Shown here one piece after another: positions 11,453 through 22,726 of a stretch of DNA of 64,000 nt (positions within the stretch are counted from its first letter, which is position 1; each line of letters begins with the position of its first letter). Location: assembly GCA_963969495.1 (NCBI GenBank), contig OZ018321.1, forward strand, positions 63,208,780 to 63,272,779, written 5' to 3'. A model generated the notes under the pieces. It ran no database searches. It was not told the origin of the DNA and saw only the letters and a program-made list of their open reading frames with translations. A program made the position numbers and the translations under genes. This DNA is from Ceratothoa steindachneri. Its lineage: Eukaryota > Arthropoda > Malacostraca > Isopoda > Cymothoidae.

Positions 11453-11463
11453 CGCAGGAGGCA

Positions 11464-14400
11464 ACACCCCTGAAGTTGGTCGCCAGGCCATCTTTCGGGC
11501 TTCCTAAAGGTGTTCCCCAAAAGGAGAACAGCAACAAAGGAGCTTCTGCTTCTTCGCCCACGCCTAGTGGTGGGCTGAGTGGCTCGGAGACGATGGATCC
11601 TCGAATAGAGGGGCCCCCCCGCCTCCGAAGCCGCAACCCCCGCCTAAGGTTTCAAGGTGGAGGGAGGAAAAGACTCGTAAGGCGAACCCAACTTTCCCCA
11701 ATAAGCCCTCAAAGGTGACAGCGCCTTCAGCACATTGTCCGGCCAACAGCACCCGGGGTTCTGCCTCCGGTAAGTGTACGGCCATTCCCGTGAGGGTCTT
11801 CTGTTTGTAGAGGGCCCCCGCGTCTCCTCTGAGCTAGGCCTGGAGGGCATATTCTTTCAATGGAATTGCCGTGGACTCCGGACCAACTGGGAGGAGCTCT
11901 GGAGGCTTGTCTCGTCCCGTTCCCCGTTAGCTATCTTTTTGCTGGAGACTATGCTAGGCGCGTGCCCCCTGCCCGCCTTCCCGGGGTATAAGTTTTGCGA
12001 CCCCACCACCACGAGATGGGGGGCCGGGCTGGGGGATGCGCGGTTTACACCCGGCATGATGTCTCTGTTCTTCTTTTCACTTTAGATACCTCCTTTCAAG
12101 CAGTGGCTGTGCAGCTTCACCTGGATAGGAAGTATAGTTATTTCTGCATATATTCCATCATCAGCTGACTTCGACGCGGGGGACTTCCGCCGCGTTGTGG
12201 CACTGTTTCTGACGCCCTTTCTCTTGCTTGGAGTTCTCTGGGGAGACTACTCAATAAATCCCAGGGGACAAGTCCTTGTCGATCTGATCGAAGAGCTTGA
12301 GATAGGTGTCATAAATGTGAATGAGTTTACACATCACTGCCCGATAATCACTTCATTTTCTTGCCTTGATCCATCTTTGTGCTATCCGGATACCTAGCCT
12401 GATTTTGATGGGGGGGGGAAGGGTCGATGACCTCCATGCTAGTGATCAATTTCCCATTCAAATATCATTTTCAGGGCAGATGCTGCCTGAGAGCCCACCT
12501 CGGTGGTGCTTGGCGCGGTGGCCTGTATTTCAGGAAATGACTGAATTCTCTATCTCACTCGAGAATTTTGGGTCGGTAGATGAGGCCGTTGAGTTCTTCT
12601 CCGGCAACCTCATCGCCGCGGGCCTGACTACTATTCCTAGAACGTCTGGCCGTTTTGCACGCCGACCACTCCCGTGGTGGTCGGCCGAGTGTGAGACGGC
12701 CCTCAAACAGAAGCGTTATGCCTACATGCGCTATAATCGCCGCCCGAACGATTTTATTTTCGGTGAATTTCGTCGGGCTATGGCTAGGTTCTGCAAGTTT
12801 TCGCAGGACCCCCCGCCCGTTCTCCAGGAGAATAGGACCGCAATCTCGAACCCTGCGCTGTCCCTGGCGGAATCCTTCGCGACCGCATTCTCTAGCCGGG
12901 ATGCTGCTCCGCCAGCATTCAATTCACGTCGTGATGTCGCGGAAGGCCGCCGTCTGGACTTTACCTCCAGAGACGGAGAACCCTTCAACGACAGGTTTAC
13001 TGTGAGTGAGTTGCGTTCCGCTCTTGCTTCGTGCGCGGACACCTTCCATGGTCCGGAAGATGTCCCGTACGCCATGCTTCGACACCTCGGTGAGCGAGGC
13101 ATAGCCTTTCTCTTAGATTTGTTTAACAGGATCTGGGTTGAGGGTCTCCTCCCATATTCCTGGCGAATCGCTACTGTGCTCACCTTTCGCAAACCGGGGA
13201 GAGATCACTCTACTCTGACCAGTTTCCACCCAATCTCTCTAACCTCTTGCTTGTGCAAGTTCATGGAGAAATTGGTAAATGTTAGATTAGCCTTTTTTCT
13301 GGACAGCGGAGGCCATGTGTTTTCTGCACAGTGCGGCTTCCGCAAGTTCCACTCCACGTCGGATGTTCTTCTCGGATTGGAAAATGCTGTCTGCGAGGCC
13401 TTTCTTCGTAGACAGCACTACGCCACGGTGTTTTTCGATCTGGAGAAGGCCTATGATACCGCATGGCGATATGGTATCATGGAGACTCTCCACATGATGT
13501 GGGCGAGGGGACGCCTCCCAATGTTTATATCTGAATTTTGGCGAGATCGTCAATTCCGCATACGGGTGGGGGGACCTCTCTCCGGCCCAATGGAGCAGGA
13601 AAGTGTCCTCAGTGTCACACTCTTTGCCCTGAGCATCAACGGCATCACCTCGGTGCTGCTGGAAGATCTCTCTACGCTCTACGTGGACGACCTTTCGATC
13701 TCTTGGCGCGGCCCAGATGCCAACTCGAGCGTCGACTCCAACAGGCATTGAACCGCGTATCTCGCTATGCCGAAGCGCACAAGTTTCAGTTTTCCTTGGC
13801 CAAGACTAAGCTACTCCACTTCTGCCGCCATCCACGGCTCCACCCTGACCCAAACTTGTTTCTTAATGGGGTACGCCTGGAAGTGGTTGAATCGTACCGT
13901 TTCGTTGGTCTTGTATTTGACCGACGCCTCACCTGGGAGGCTCATATTCGCAGCCATAGGGTCTCTTGTACCCGCGCCATGGATATTCTCCATTCCGTGA
14001 CATTCAGCGCTTGGGGCGCTGATAGTGCTACTGCCTTACTTTTTTATCGATCCTTTGTTCGTTCGAAGCTCGACTACGGATGCGAGTTTTATGCATCCGC
14101 AGCCGAGCGTGTATTGCGGTAGGTGGTCTCGATCTACCACACCGGCCTTCGCCTGGCGACCGGTGCCTTCCGCACTTCCCCCATTGAGAGCCTACTAGTC
14201 GATGCTGGGGAGATGCCACCTGCTCTACGCCATATACAGTGCATCATTCGCCTGTACGCGCGAGCCCGGCGCTTCCCTCACTGCATCCGCAGCTGATTTC
14301 GACGGTGCCTCTGCCGCGTGCTTTGTGAGTCGCTATAGATCACAATCCGGTCTCCAAAACGGACACGTCGCATAATCTCCCGTACCAAGTGGTGTATTGC

Positions 14401-15470
14401 CACCAGCTCGGCCGTGAAGAAAGACCCTAAGCCCTTTGGGTTTAAGGCCAGGAAACTCCTTCGAGAGCTAGGTATAGCTCTCGGGCTTTGGCGCCCCTGG
14501 TTCTGCCCAGGACGCCACCCTGGAGGGTACCACATTTGGCTATTTGTCACCACGCCGCTGCTCCCAAAGCTTGTACAGCGCCGGGAGTATTGCGTTGACC
14601 TTTTTGGAGAACACCTCGTGTCACGCTGGAACCGTGCCAGTGTATACTGATGGCTCCAAGCCCCAAGAGGGGGTCGGCTTCCACGCCGTATCCCCTTTGT
14701 TTGAAGTCAGCAGGGCTCTGGCAGGCGCTGCGTCTTTCTTCACGGCCGAGCTGGTGGCAATACACCACTTGGTACGGGAGATTACGCGACGTGTCCGTTT
14801 TGGAGACCGGATTGTGATCTATAGCGACTCACAAAGCACGCTGAGTACTCTCGGAGCATTGGAATCTCCGCATCCCCTGGTTCGCGATATCCGTGACGCC
14901 ACGGTTTTGGTGAGCTGGGCGGATGTCGAGATTATCTTCTGCGCTGTTCCTGGACATGTAGGAATTGCGGGGAATGAGCGCGCCGATGAGGGCGTCAAAG
15001 AGTCTGCGAGGACTCTGCGACCGTACCAGCGTTTCGCTCTTCCTCACACCGACTACATGGCAGGAATACAAGCAGCTCTTCGGGCTGCAAAGAAGATGGG
15101 AGATGGTCGAAGGAAACTTAAAGTTACGTGCCATTGCGCCTCGACTGTTCTCATGGTTTTACCCCCCAATGCCGCGAAGGCTTCAGGTTTCTTTCTGTCG
15201 TCTCCGAATTGGGCACACTCGCGGGACGCACCACCATTTGATGGAGCGCTCGCCAGCGCCCTACTGTGAAGATTGGGTTGTCTCCCAGACTGTTGGGCAC
15301 ATTCTTGTTGAATGTCCCAGTCTGGTCGATCTTTGCGCACGTTACCTGTCCCGGTACCGGGATGGGCGGGGTCGCTACCGCCTGCCCCTTGTACTTGGGA
15401 CGAGTACTTGCACATTGACTTGTGGACCTGTAGACTTTGGGGTGGAGGCCAGTCTTCTCCCTTTTATTTA
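11464..15470 (+). pseudogene. ORF2 of I-like copy 2: endonuclease, RT, RNase H (broken)
   Basis: The end of ORF1 resumes at 11464. The endonuclease begins near 11846 (GIFFQWNCRGLRTNWEELWR) and is frameshifted at about 12080 and 12130. Its usual SDH motif reads SDQ at 12441-12449, so a catalytic His is lost. RT motif A (FFDLEKAYDTAW) lies at about 13432-13467. Motif B has lost the GVPQG residues by a short deletion near 13600. Motif C (LYVDDLSI) lies at about 13677-13700, followed by a frameshift. Thumb and connection are at 13740-14310, then a 110-bp inverted insert. RNase H lies at 14640-15000, with C-terminal Cys/His motif to about 15330. Confidence 0.8.
14316..14425 (-). repeat. 110-bp inverted copy of the element's own RNase H segment
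   Basis: This stretch is the reverse complement of 14732-14841 in the same element. It replaces the block that other copies read as YAAERRQSY. It shares variants found in that donor but not in other copies (CACTTGGTACGG and CGTGTCCGTTTTGG, inverted), so the donor was this copy. About one mismatch is visible. Confidence 0.85.
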
Positions 15471-15586
15471 AATATTTTTTTGTTATTTTTTTTATAGGTC
15501 GCACCTTCCTGCTCATTTCCTTTTCCTCTTTTTTATTTTTAGTGTTGGGTTGTTGTTTTTTTTTTTTTTTAATCTTATTTTAAAGT

Positions 15587-15669
15587 AGCCTAGTACTAGG
15601 CAGTTCTAAATACAGCGACTAATGCCCAAGTAGGCAGTCGCCAGATGAGCTCTTAAAAAAAAAAAAAAA
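15587..15669 (+). other. 3' terminal stem-loops and poly(A), I-like copy 2
   Basis: The palindrome GCCTAGTACTAGGC is perfect here. The second stem reads GCGAC-TAA-TGCC-CAAGTA-GGCA-GTCGC. CAGATGAGCTC and a pure A run follow. Confidence 0.65.
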
Positions 15670-15679
15670 TCTGGTCTGG

Positions 15680-16440
15680 GTTCCTCCTGGATAAAGGAAA
15701 GATTGGCGAACTGAAATGAAACAGCACATAGCAGCTGCCTTGAAGTCAACCTGAATTGAGACACTATCTGTAACTTGCCTCAACCGACGTGGCCTACTTT
15801 GCTGTAATAATCAGAGGCTGTTTTTCCACTCTGCTACCCCACGGGTGTGTGTGTGTGTACCCTGTGTAGCGTGTTCCACTTGGTATCTAAATTAAGGAAC
15901 TCTTCTCACTGGGTTGATTGGAACACTCGTGGGACCTGCAAAAATTGTTGGTGTGCTTCCCCTGCACTATCTCTCAGTGCTACTTTACTCAATTATTATT
16001 AGTTATCATATTTATTATTAATATTATTGTGTATTACTATTACTGGGTATTATTATTAATAGTATTAATTATTTAATAGTGTTATTTATTATTATTATGA
16101 CTATCCCCTCAACCTTTTCTACCCCACTTTGTACCAGGGCTGTTCCCATCTAGACAGAGTTTGATTTAGTAGCCACGGTGCCTTGGTAGCCTGCATGCCA
16201 TCCTGGGATTACCTACCACCAGGATATTATGAGGGTGCTCTAAATCTATGTTTAGATATGAGGAATTCAAATCTATTATATTTTTGGGATTGCTCAACAT
16301 GTGGCTTGGAAAATCTATGTTTGAAAAAAAAGAAGAGGAAAACAACAGTTCTTCATTTTAACCTCTCAAAATCGCAGGTAATGCTATATCATATAACATT
16401 AGAAAGGGATAAATGACATCAGTAAAAAGAAATCATGCAA
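15680..16440. other. Gene-free stretch with an ATT-rich microsatellite
   Basis: No coding signal is seen. An imperfect (ATT)n/(TTA)n tract covers about 15990-16105. A short GT run lies near 15845. Confidence 0.5.
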
Positions 16441-16860
16441 TAAGTTTCATCAAATCTTGCTTTTTGTTCTTGGGCATCAGCCGGTCACTTGCTTCTTGGC
16501 CTCTGATATAACCCTCATGTGTATACACCATGCCTGCTACCTCTGTGACTTGTTTCACACGCCTCTCTACTGACTGAGCATGACAAGGCCACGATGGAAC
16601 TTACATAGGCTTGTCATAGAACTTCTTTACTTCTGCTGTAGTCAGTTTACATGTCAAAGGAGGTTTAAATACCACATCAGACCAGTCTGTCAGCTCTATC
16701 AAGGAAGAATCTTTGGGGCTGATCAAAGTTGTCTTCCTGGGACATCCAGAAAGATTTCCAAGTGTGTGATCATCTCCACCCCTCTTGTCAACAATCTTTT
16801 GGACAACAACTCTCCTTCCATCACTGTCATGTGAGCACAACACTGTCTAGATTGTCATGT
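16440..16860 (-). pseudogene. C-terminal relic of an uncharacterised, multi-copy arthropod protein family
   Basis: The minus-strand frame at 16601-16843 ends WSDVVFKPPLTCKLTTAEV, and beyond its stop continues as PSWPCHAQSVERRVKQVTEV and RLMPK. I recall similar blocks (CHTQ-VER-VKLVTEAS) from large, poorly characterised invertebrate families that spread like mobile elements. That match is from memory. Stops and a frame change show decay. Function is unknown. Confidence 0.35.
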
Positions 16861-16869
16861 CACAGAATG

Positions 16870-17193
16870 AATACCCTGCTGACTGTTTGATGGTTGGCAA
16901 AACAGCATCCACTATAGCCTTCTGTTGCAGCTTTAAGTAGCTGCAACTGGAACAAAATGCGGCACCAACCTTCCACCCCAAAATGTTTTACTTAGATGTT
17001 AAACTAACATAGGTAGTACACACCAACAATGTATTCCACTATCAGTCTTAAGTTTTTTAGGGTTCTGCCTTTAAGACTGTTTTGAAACTCATATGCAACA
17101 AAGCCTGTTTGCTGTTGTAAACCACCTAGAATAGCCCGCTGTAGGGAAGTTCTCCTGTCCCTATTGCCTTCATGATCCTATACCTATACACTT
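16870..17193. other. Unassigned DNA before the I-like 5' fragment
   Basis: No reading frame, repeat or motif is recognised. Confidence 0.4.
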
Positions 17194-17975
17194 CCCCGTA
17201 AGGGTCATGGCAATTTGCTTTCCTGGTTGCCATGCTGATAGGACTCAGTGCCCTGTCCGGCTCAAGCTTAGCCTCATGTCTTTCTTTCTGACACCCTGTT
17301 TCTTCACTTTCCCTACAACCTATTCCACAACTTTCTCTGGTCTGCCTCTAATTTCACAGCGTAGATGCTGACCAGCTTCCTCTCACCCAACCATCCTGGA
17401 TTGGGGCTGAGGTTGGAGGGAACAATGCAGCCTATCTCCTGAGCTTCAGTTTGCGGTGGTGGATTTTTAATAACCTGCTTCAGCCCCACCCTCACTTTCC
17501 TCACATACAATTTCTCTCTCCTTTCACAGTCTATCAATTTTATGCCCAGCCCAAGGTGGAGCCACTATGCCAAAGGGCTGCCTGGCCACTGGGCAGGAGG
17601 AGTGGTTTTGTATGTTGGCAGTTGGCTTGGCCAGCCCCATATTCACCCCTTGCAGAGTGGGCTACTGCATAGGGTGATTAGCATTTGCGTCCTGTGATAC
17701 AAATAAGGTCACCATGCCCAATGATGGAAACTTTTAAAAAACCTTCCCCTTTACTACTGTCGGAGCCTCTCTCAGGCAGTTCCATGGCACGGGACCCCCC
17801 AAACCTATTAGAACTGAGAGGAGGCCTACAGGTGCAGGGAACTCCCCCCTCCCCCCATTCTCTGGAGTTGCCCTCAAGCAACTCCCTCTTTCCAGACACA
17901 GTCCTTCCTTTTCTTTCACAGGGGACTGGTAAGAAAGCGAAGCAGCTCGATAGGACTAACTCCCTTAGGGGGTAA
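17194..17975 (+). mobile_element. I-like copy 3, 5' fragment only
   Basis: It begins with CCCCGTAAGGGT, the family 5' end, continues through the pyrimidine-rich leader and the hairpin at 17644-17676, and enters ORF1 near 17713 (ATGCCCAATGATGG). The match ends at about 17975 after the CTTAGGGGG block. The copy is more diverged than those at 40110 and 49674. It is useful because its 5' helix keeps pairing with different bases. Confidence 0.7.
17644..17676 (+). other. 5'UTR hairpin, copy 3 version
   Basis: Arms CACCCCTTGCAG and CTGCATAGGGTG correspond to the 13-bp stem of copy D. Most pairs are kept, with two mismatches. Confidence 0.5.
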
Positions 17976-19460
17976 TTTATGGCCCGGCCTGTTAGTCCAT
18001 GCCCCCATCCCCTCTCTTTCTCCCTCTCAGGCAGACAAATAGACTGGTCCACTAAAACTTCTGACGCGGAAGGAGCAAGATTGATCAATTTTATAGATGA
18101 TAACTTATTAACTCAATAGGTGAAAGAAGCCACAAGAGGTCTTAATATTTTATATTTAGTATTATCTAGCAACGAAGAATTCATATCAAATTTGAACGTA
18201 TGAGATAAGTTTGGTAATAGTGATCACAATATAATATATTTTAACATAGACGTTACATCCATAAGTAGAACAATAAGCATTATTAAATTTGATTTTAAGA
18301 AAGCAAATTTTGAAGGTCTAAGGAAAAGTCTTAAAAACTATATTATAAAAGCTGAAGACATTAATAAAGTGTGGCATGATTTTAAAAACAATTTCCTAAA
18401 TAACTAGGCACAATTCATACCGTCCAAAAAAATAATGAATCCAAATGGTTGTCTGCCCAGCTTAAAAAAAGCCATTAGAGAAAGAGATAAAGTGTATAAG
18501 ATAATGAAATCTAATATGAATATTGATAATAAAAAGCATGTTGAACTGAGAAGAAAAGTAAAAAGTGAAACCTAAAGAGCCAAACGAAATGAAGAAATAA
18601 GAGTAGCTTTAAAATGTTTAATAAAATCTGGATTTTTTTTCTTTAGTAAATAGTAGAAACCCAATAAAAAATAGCATTGGCCCAATAAAAGACAAAAATG
18701 ATATATTACAATATAACGATTTTGATATAGCAAATACTTTAAATGAATACTTTGCATCTCTTTTTGAAAAAGAGAATACAACTATAAATAATACCGGTAT
18801 TAGACCACTGAAATCTATTAGATGTACTGCAAATACTACAAAAAAACTTATTGAGAAAATGAACAAATATAAATCTCTTAGACCAGATAAAATACTTACA
18901 CGAGTCTTGAAAGAAGTAAAAGACCAAGTGTCTGAACACTTAACACAGATTTTTAATACATCATTAGAGAGTGGAATTGTTCCTCAGGATTGGAAGCTAG
19001 CAAACGTGACACTGATATTTAAAAAAGGTCATAAAGAACTAGCTAGCAATTATTGCCCAATAAATTTGACTTCAAAAATTGGAAAACTCCTTGAAACTTG
19101 CATTGCAGATAATAGTTGAGCATTTAGAAAAAAATAAATTATTAAAAGATTCACAGCACAGATTTAAAATACATAGGTCTTGCCTTACAAATTTATTAGA
19201 CTTCTTTCACTTTGTAAATAAAGAATATGATAAGACCAGATCAGCAGATAATTTGGATTTGGATTTTCAAAAATCTTTAAATAAAATACTCCATAAGAAA
19301 TTGGTGACTAAAGTAAGAGGCCTAGGAATAGAACAAGATGTAGCCAAATGAATCGAGAATTGGCTCACTGAGAGTAGTTAACAGCCAACAGTCAGAATGG
19401 ACAACTGTAAGTAGTGGAGTACCACAAGGTTCAGTCCTAGGTCCATTGCTTTTCATTATA

Positions 19461-20395
19461 CCAGGGGCGGTCAATAAGTTTTGCGAATCGGTAGGGCAAA
19501 ACAGAGGAAGGGGGATGGCTGTTTGTGGGGGTGGTAGGACAAGTTATGACAAGTCAGGACCGGCAACCGCAGCACGCTCCTGCCTCGTCTATTTAAGAAG
19601 CAGTAGCTGATCGCAGATCATCAGTCACAATTCTTTTAACAATGGAGAAGGTCGAGCACCGCACAGTGATCAAACTTTTGACCAAGGAAGGCAAGAATGC
19701 AAAAGAGATCCCCGAACGCATGGTTGCAGTGTACACTGACACCGCCCTTTCCTATGCAACCATTGCTCGCTGGAATAGGGAGTTCCGCCATGGTCATGAG
19801 TCCCTTGAATATGACCTCCGTCCAGGACGCCCGTCAGACATGACCAACGAGAACAATGTGTCCCGTGTGGAGATGATGATCCTCGAAAATCGATGGGTGA
19901 AGGTCGAAGAAAGCGAGCGAGAACTTGGAATTTCACATGGAAGTGTTATCAACATCATCCACCACAATTTGGCCATGACCAAGGTCTCTGCCCGTTGGGT
20001 CCCTAGAAACTTCACGCCGCATGATCGACTTCAACGTCGTCAAAGTCCACAAGGCCAGAGTTGCACAAGCTGCCCTTTGCGAGTGCGAATTTGAGGAGCT
20101 CAACCATCACCCCTACAGTCCAGATCTGGCCCCTAGCGACTACTTTTTATTCCGCCAGCTCAAGACTGTACTGCGTGGACGCCGCTTTGGGGACGATGAA
20201 GATGTCCAGCTCGCTGTCCAGGAGTTGATTGAACAGCAGTCGGGAGATTTCTGGTTGTCTGGAATTCAAAGCCTCAGGGACAAGTGGCGCAAGTGCATTG
20301 AAGTCGAGGGTAGTTATATTGAAATATAATAAAACACTTTTCCTCATATCTCGTTTCCTGATATCTGAATTGCAAAACTTATTGACCGGCCCTCT
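19461..20395 (+). mobile_element. Internally deleted mariner transposon (935 bp)
   Basis: It is bounded by terminal inverted repeats at 19461-19491 and 20365-20395 (about 25 of 31 bases match, with core TCAATAAGTTTTGC identical). Full mariners are about 1.3 kb, so roughly 0.35 kb is missing from the middle of the transposase gene. It is non-autonomous. Confidence 0.9.
19642..20329 (+). pseudogene. Mariner transposase with the catalytic centre deleted
   Basis: Residues 1-130 from 19642 give the DNA-binding half: two helix-turn-helix regions with VIKLLTKEGKNAKEI and the linker LRPGRPSD, then LGISHGSVINIIH and WVPRNFTPHD. At about 20020 the sequence jumps in another frame to KVHKARVAQAAL and PYSPDLAPSDYFLF (third catalytic Asp block), ending KWRKCIEVEGSYIE. 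The blocks normally reading TGDETW and HDNAP, which carry the first two catalytic Asp, are gone. Paired inverted repeats and a TA duplication confirm the family. Confidence 0.9.
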
Positions 20396-21659
20396 TATAT
20401 GTCAATGATGTAGATGGTGAGCTGTTGTCAAAAACTTTTAAATTCGCAGATGATTGTAAGTTAGGAAAAGCACTAGTAACTGAGGATGGTGATATAAAAT
20501 TTCAAAACAATATTGATAAAATAGCACAGTGGTCTACAAAATGGGAACTGCCCCTAAATCTGGAAAAATGTAAAGTAATGCATGTAGGCTATAAAAACCC
20601 TAAAGCAAATTACAAAATTTTTTATCAAGATATTAGCATAACCAATAATGAAAAAGACCTAGCAGTCCACATATCTAATGATCTTAAGTTTTCTCAACAG
20701 TGTATCGAAGTGGAAAAGAAAGCAATGAAGCTTCTCGGATATATCAAATGTCAATTTAGTTTTAAAAATAAAGCTACAATTCTGAATATGTTTGATATAT
20801 TAGTAAGACCTCGGTTAGAATACTGTGCTCAGGTCTGGTCACCATACCTACAAAAAGATATTGACAAATTGGAAAGAGTGCAAGCTAGAGCCACAAAATT
20901 GATACCAGAACTCTAAAATTATAAATGGGAAAAGACTGGATATGTAAACTTATTCACCCAAGAGAAAAGACGTTTAAGAGGTCAACTGATAGAGGTATTC
21001 AAAATAATGAAAGGAATCGATAATGTTAACTACTCTACTTGGTTTCAACTTTGCACAAATAATACACAAAATAACAGCTTAAAAATCGTTCCAAAGCATT
21101 TCAGAACAAATATATGTGGAAACTTTTTTCCCTGTAAAATTGTTAATTATTGGAATCAGTTGCCTGAAGAAATAGTGGCCAGCAATTCAGTGGAAACTTT
21201 TAAAAATAGACTGAGCAAATTATGTCAACCATTAAATTGTGAGTGACAAAACCTTGTATGTTGCTAAAACTAATATAAGAAGAGCATGCTGTAAGCATAG
21301 ATAAGTTTAAGATAATATGAGAGATGGTTTTTAACTCTATAAAACCCCTATATAATGTGTAAATAATTTTCGCTCAGGTTATTATTATGTCAAGATTTAG
21401 GTGTTATTATTATGTTAAGATTTATGTATCTACATATTAAGTTGTTCCTGCTATCCTGTAAATATTTCCCAGATGTGTCTTTTCTTCCAACACTTCCAGG
21501 TATATATTTTCCTTTTATCGAACCCATCTACGGGTTGGAGAGGTGGGTGGGGAGAGACTTTATCTTTACTATCCTATGCCTTATCAGTATGATTGTACAT
21601 AGTTAAGTTAAAATAATAACATGAGTACTTCCACTGAAATGGATTGAATGGTCTTTTGA

Positions 21660-22725
21660 AGTACTTAATTTCCTTGTAACTCCTTGTAACACACGCACAC
21701 ACACTTTTTCTCTCTCTCTCAAGGTTCTCTCCTGGGACCACTACTATTCATCATCTACGTCAACGACATGGACAGTGACATGGTTGCCAAGATCTCTAAA
21801 TTTGCTGACAATACCAAGCTTGGTATGAACGTTGCAAAGGATGGAAATACTGCCCACCTGCAGGAAGATCTTTGGAAGATTGGCGAGTGATCTGATACGT
21901 GGAAAATGCCTTTCAACGTAAACAAATTTAAAGTGATGCATATTGGCCACCGAAACCCCCAATCTCAGTATATCCTTAAGGGCACTGGTCTTGAATCCAC
22001 CGACACTGAGAAGGACTTGGATGTAACAATCACTAGTAACCTCAAGTTCTCGAAACAGTGCATTGAGGTGGAGAAAAAGGCCCAAGGGATGCTAGGCTAC
22101 ATAAAGCGCCAGTTTGGATATTGGAACAAGGAGATTGTACTCTGTTTGTACAACTCACTTGTCCGACCGCACCTGGAGTATGCCGTACAATTTTGGAGTC
22201 CTTCATTTCAAGAGGACATCGGAAGATTGGAACGCGTGTAAGCCAGGGCAACCAAACTGATTCCCTCTATCAGACATAAAAGTTATGAAGATAGATTAAG
22301 GAAACTAGATCTGTTCTCGTTAGAGACCCGGAAACTACGTGGTCAGCTTATCGAAGTGTTTAAAATACTTCGAGGCTTCGACAGACTGGACTACGGGGAT
22401 ATTTTCCAGCTCAGCAAGAGGAGAATAAGAAATCACAGCTACAAACTTGAACTGAAGCGATACCACCATGATCTGTGTGGGAAATTCTTCACATACAGTA
22501 TCTCTGGTAGTTGGAACGCACTTCCAACGGAAGTTGACAACAGTGAATCTGTTGACCAGTTCAAGTCAAGATTAGATAAAGTCTTGCGAAATCACCGTTA
22601 AGATCCCCGCGAGTGATCTTCGAGGTTGCCAACGGACACCGAGGATTGCGCCAAAAGTACCCTCCTTGTATGGACCGTAAGGTCTTCTAGGGTACTTATT
22701 TTCCTTGTAGCTCTCTCTCTCTCTC
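21660..22725 (+). mobile_element. CR1 family 2, 5'-truncated copy a
   Basis: It covers the second half of RT to the 3' end and a short 3' UTR ending in a CT run near 22725. It is more GC-rich than the CR1 at 18085 and clearly a different family. The copy at 22727 shares over 90% of the overlap by eye. Confidence 0.7.
21722..22601 (+). pseudogene. CR1 family 2 RT, C-terminal half (copy a)
   Basis: It starts within motif B ([17 protein letters not shown]). Motif C is SKFADNTKLG, where the usual Asp pair reads AD-N, so the catalytic pair is not intact. The thumb follows (WKMPFNVNKFKVMHIGHRN; EKDLDVTITSNLKFSKQCI), then RPHLEYAVQFWSPSFQED, LRGQLIEVFKILRGFD and the terminal FKSRLDKVLRNH. A stop at about 21888 and another at 22240 interrupt otherwise good frames. 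Related to the CR1 at 18085 but not the same family. Confidence 0.75.
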
Positions 22726-22726
22726 G

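Larger units (their letters stand above)
10360..11463 (+). repeat. 11-bp target-site duplication around the nested I-like insertion
   Basis: CGCAGGAGGCA occurs at 10360-10370 and again at 11453-11463, directly flanking the truncated element. Deleting 10371-11463 restores the ORF1 sequence seen in the other copies (…GACTCGCAGGAGGCA then ACACCCCTGAAG). Confidence 0.9.
7309..15669 (+). mobile_element. I-like copy 2, full length but interrupted
   Basis: It begins with CCCCGTGAGGGG, the same 5' end that the target-site duplication defines in the 49674 copy. It ends in the 3' stem-loops and a poly(A) run near 15669. Flanks TCCGGTCTGG (7298-7307) and TCTGGTCTGG (15670-15679) match at 9 of 10 bases, a likely decayed target-site duplication. 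Two insertions interrupt it: 8273-8884 (unknown) and 10371-11452 (a truncated sibling). A 110-bp inverted self-copy sits at 14316-14425. All ORFs are broken. Confidence 0.8.
19459..20397 (+). repeat. TA target-site duplication around the mariner
   Basis: TA at 19459-19460 and 20396-20397 flanks the element. Removing the element and one TA gives an uninterrupted CR1 reading through …[10 protein letters not shown], which shows the insertion point exactly. Confidence 0.9.
18090..21246 (+). pseudogene. CR1 ORF2 (endonuclease end plus RT), degenerate
   Basis: The endonuclease end at 18090-18240 resembles other CR1 proteins (TQxVxxATRGxNILxLVLS, then GNSDH). RT fingers/palm blocks are at 18859-19119 (LRPDKILTRVLKEV, WKLANVTLIFKKG, NYCPINLTS). 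Motif A is decayed at 19255-19290 (LDLDFQKSLNKI). After the mariner, 20425-20916 carries FADDCKLGKA (motif C in degenerate form), the thumb (WELPLNLEKCKVMHVGYKN) and RPRLEYCAQVWSPYLQKDI. The C-terminus is at 21007-21246 (NYWNQLPEEIV). At least four frame changes are needed. Confidence 0.75.
18085..21640 (+). mobile_element. CR1-type non-LTR retrotransposon split by a mariner
   Basis: An AT-rich CR1-clade element runs from an endonuclease tail (GNSDHNIIYF at about 18210) through RT to a 3' end near 21640. RT motif B ([13 protein letters not shown]) is cut at 19460 and resumes at 20398 as YVNDVDGELL. The gap is filled exactly by the mariner. The 5' end is missing and the frame is broken many times. 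Confidence 0.8.
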
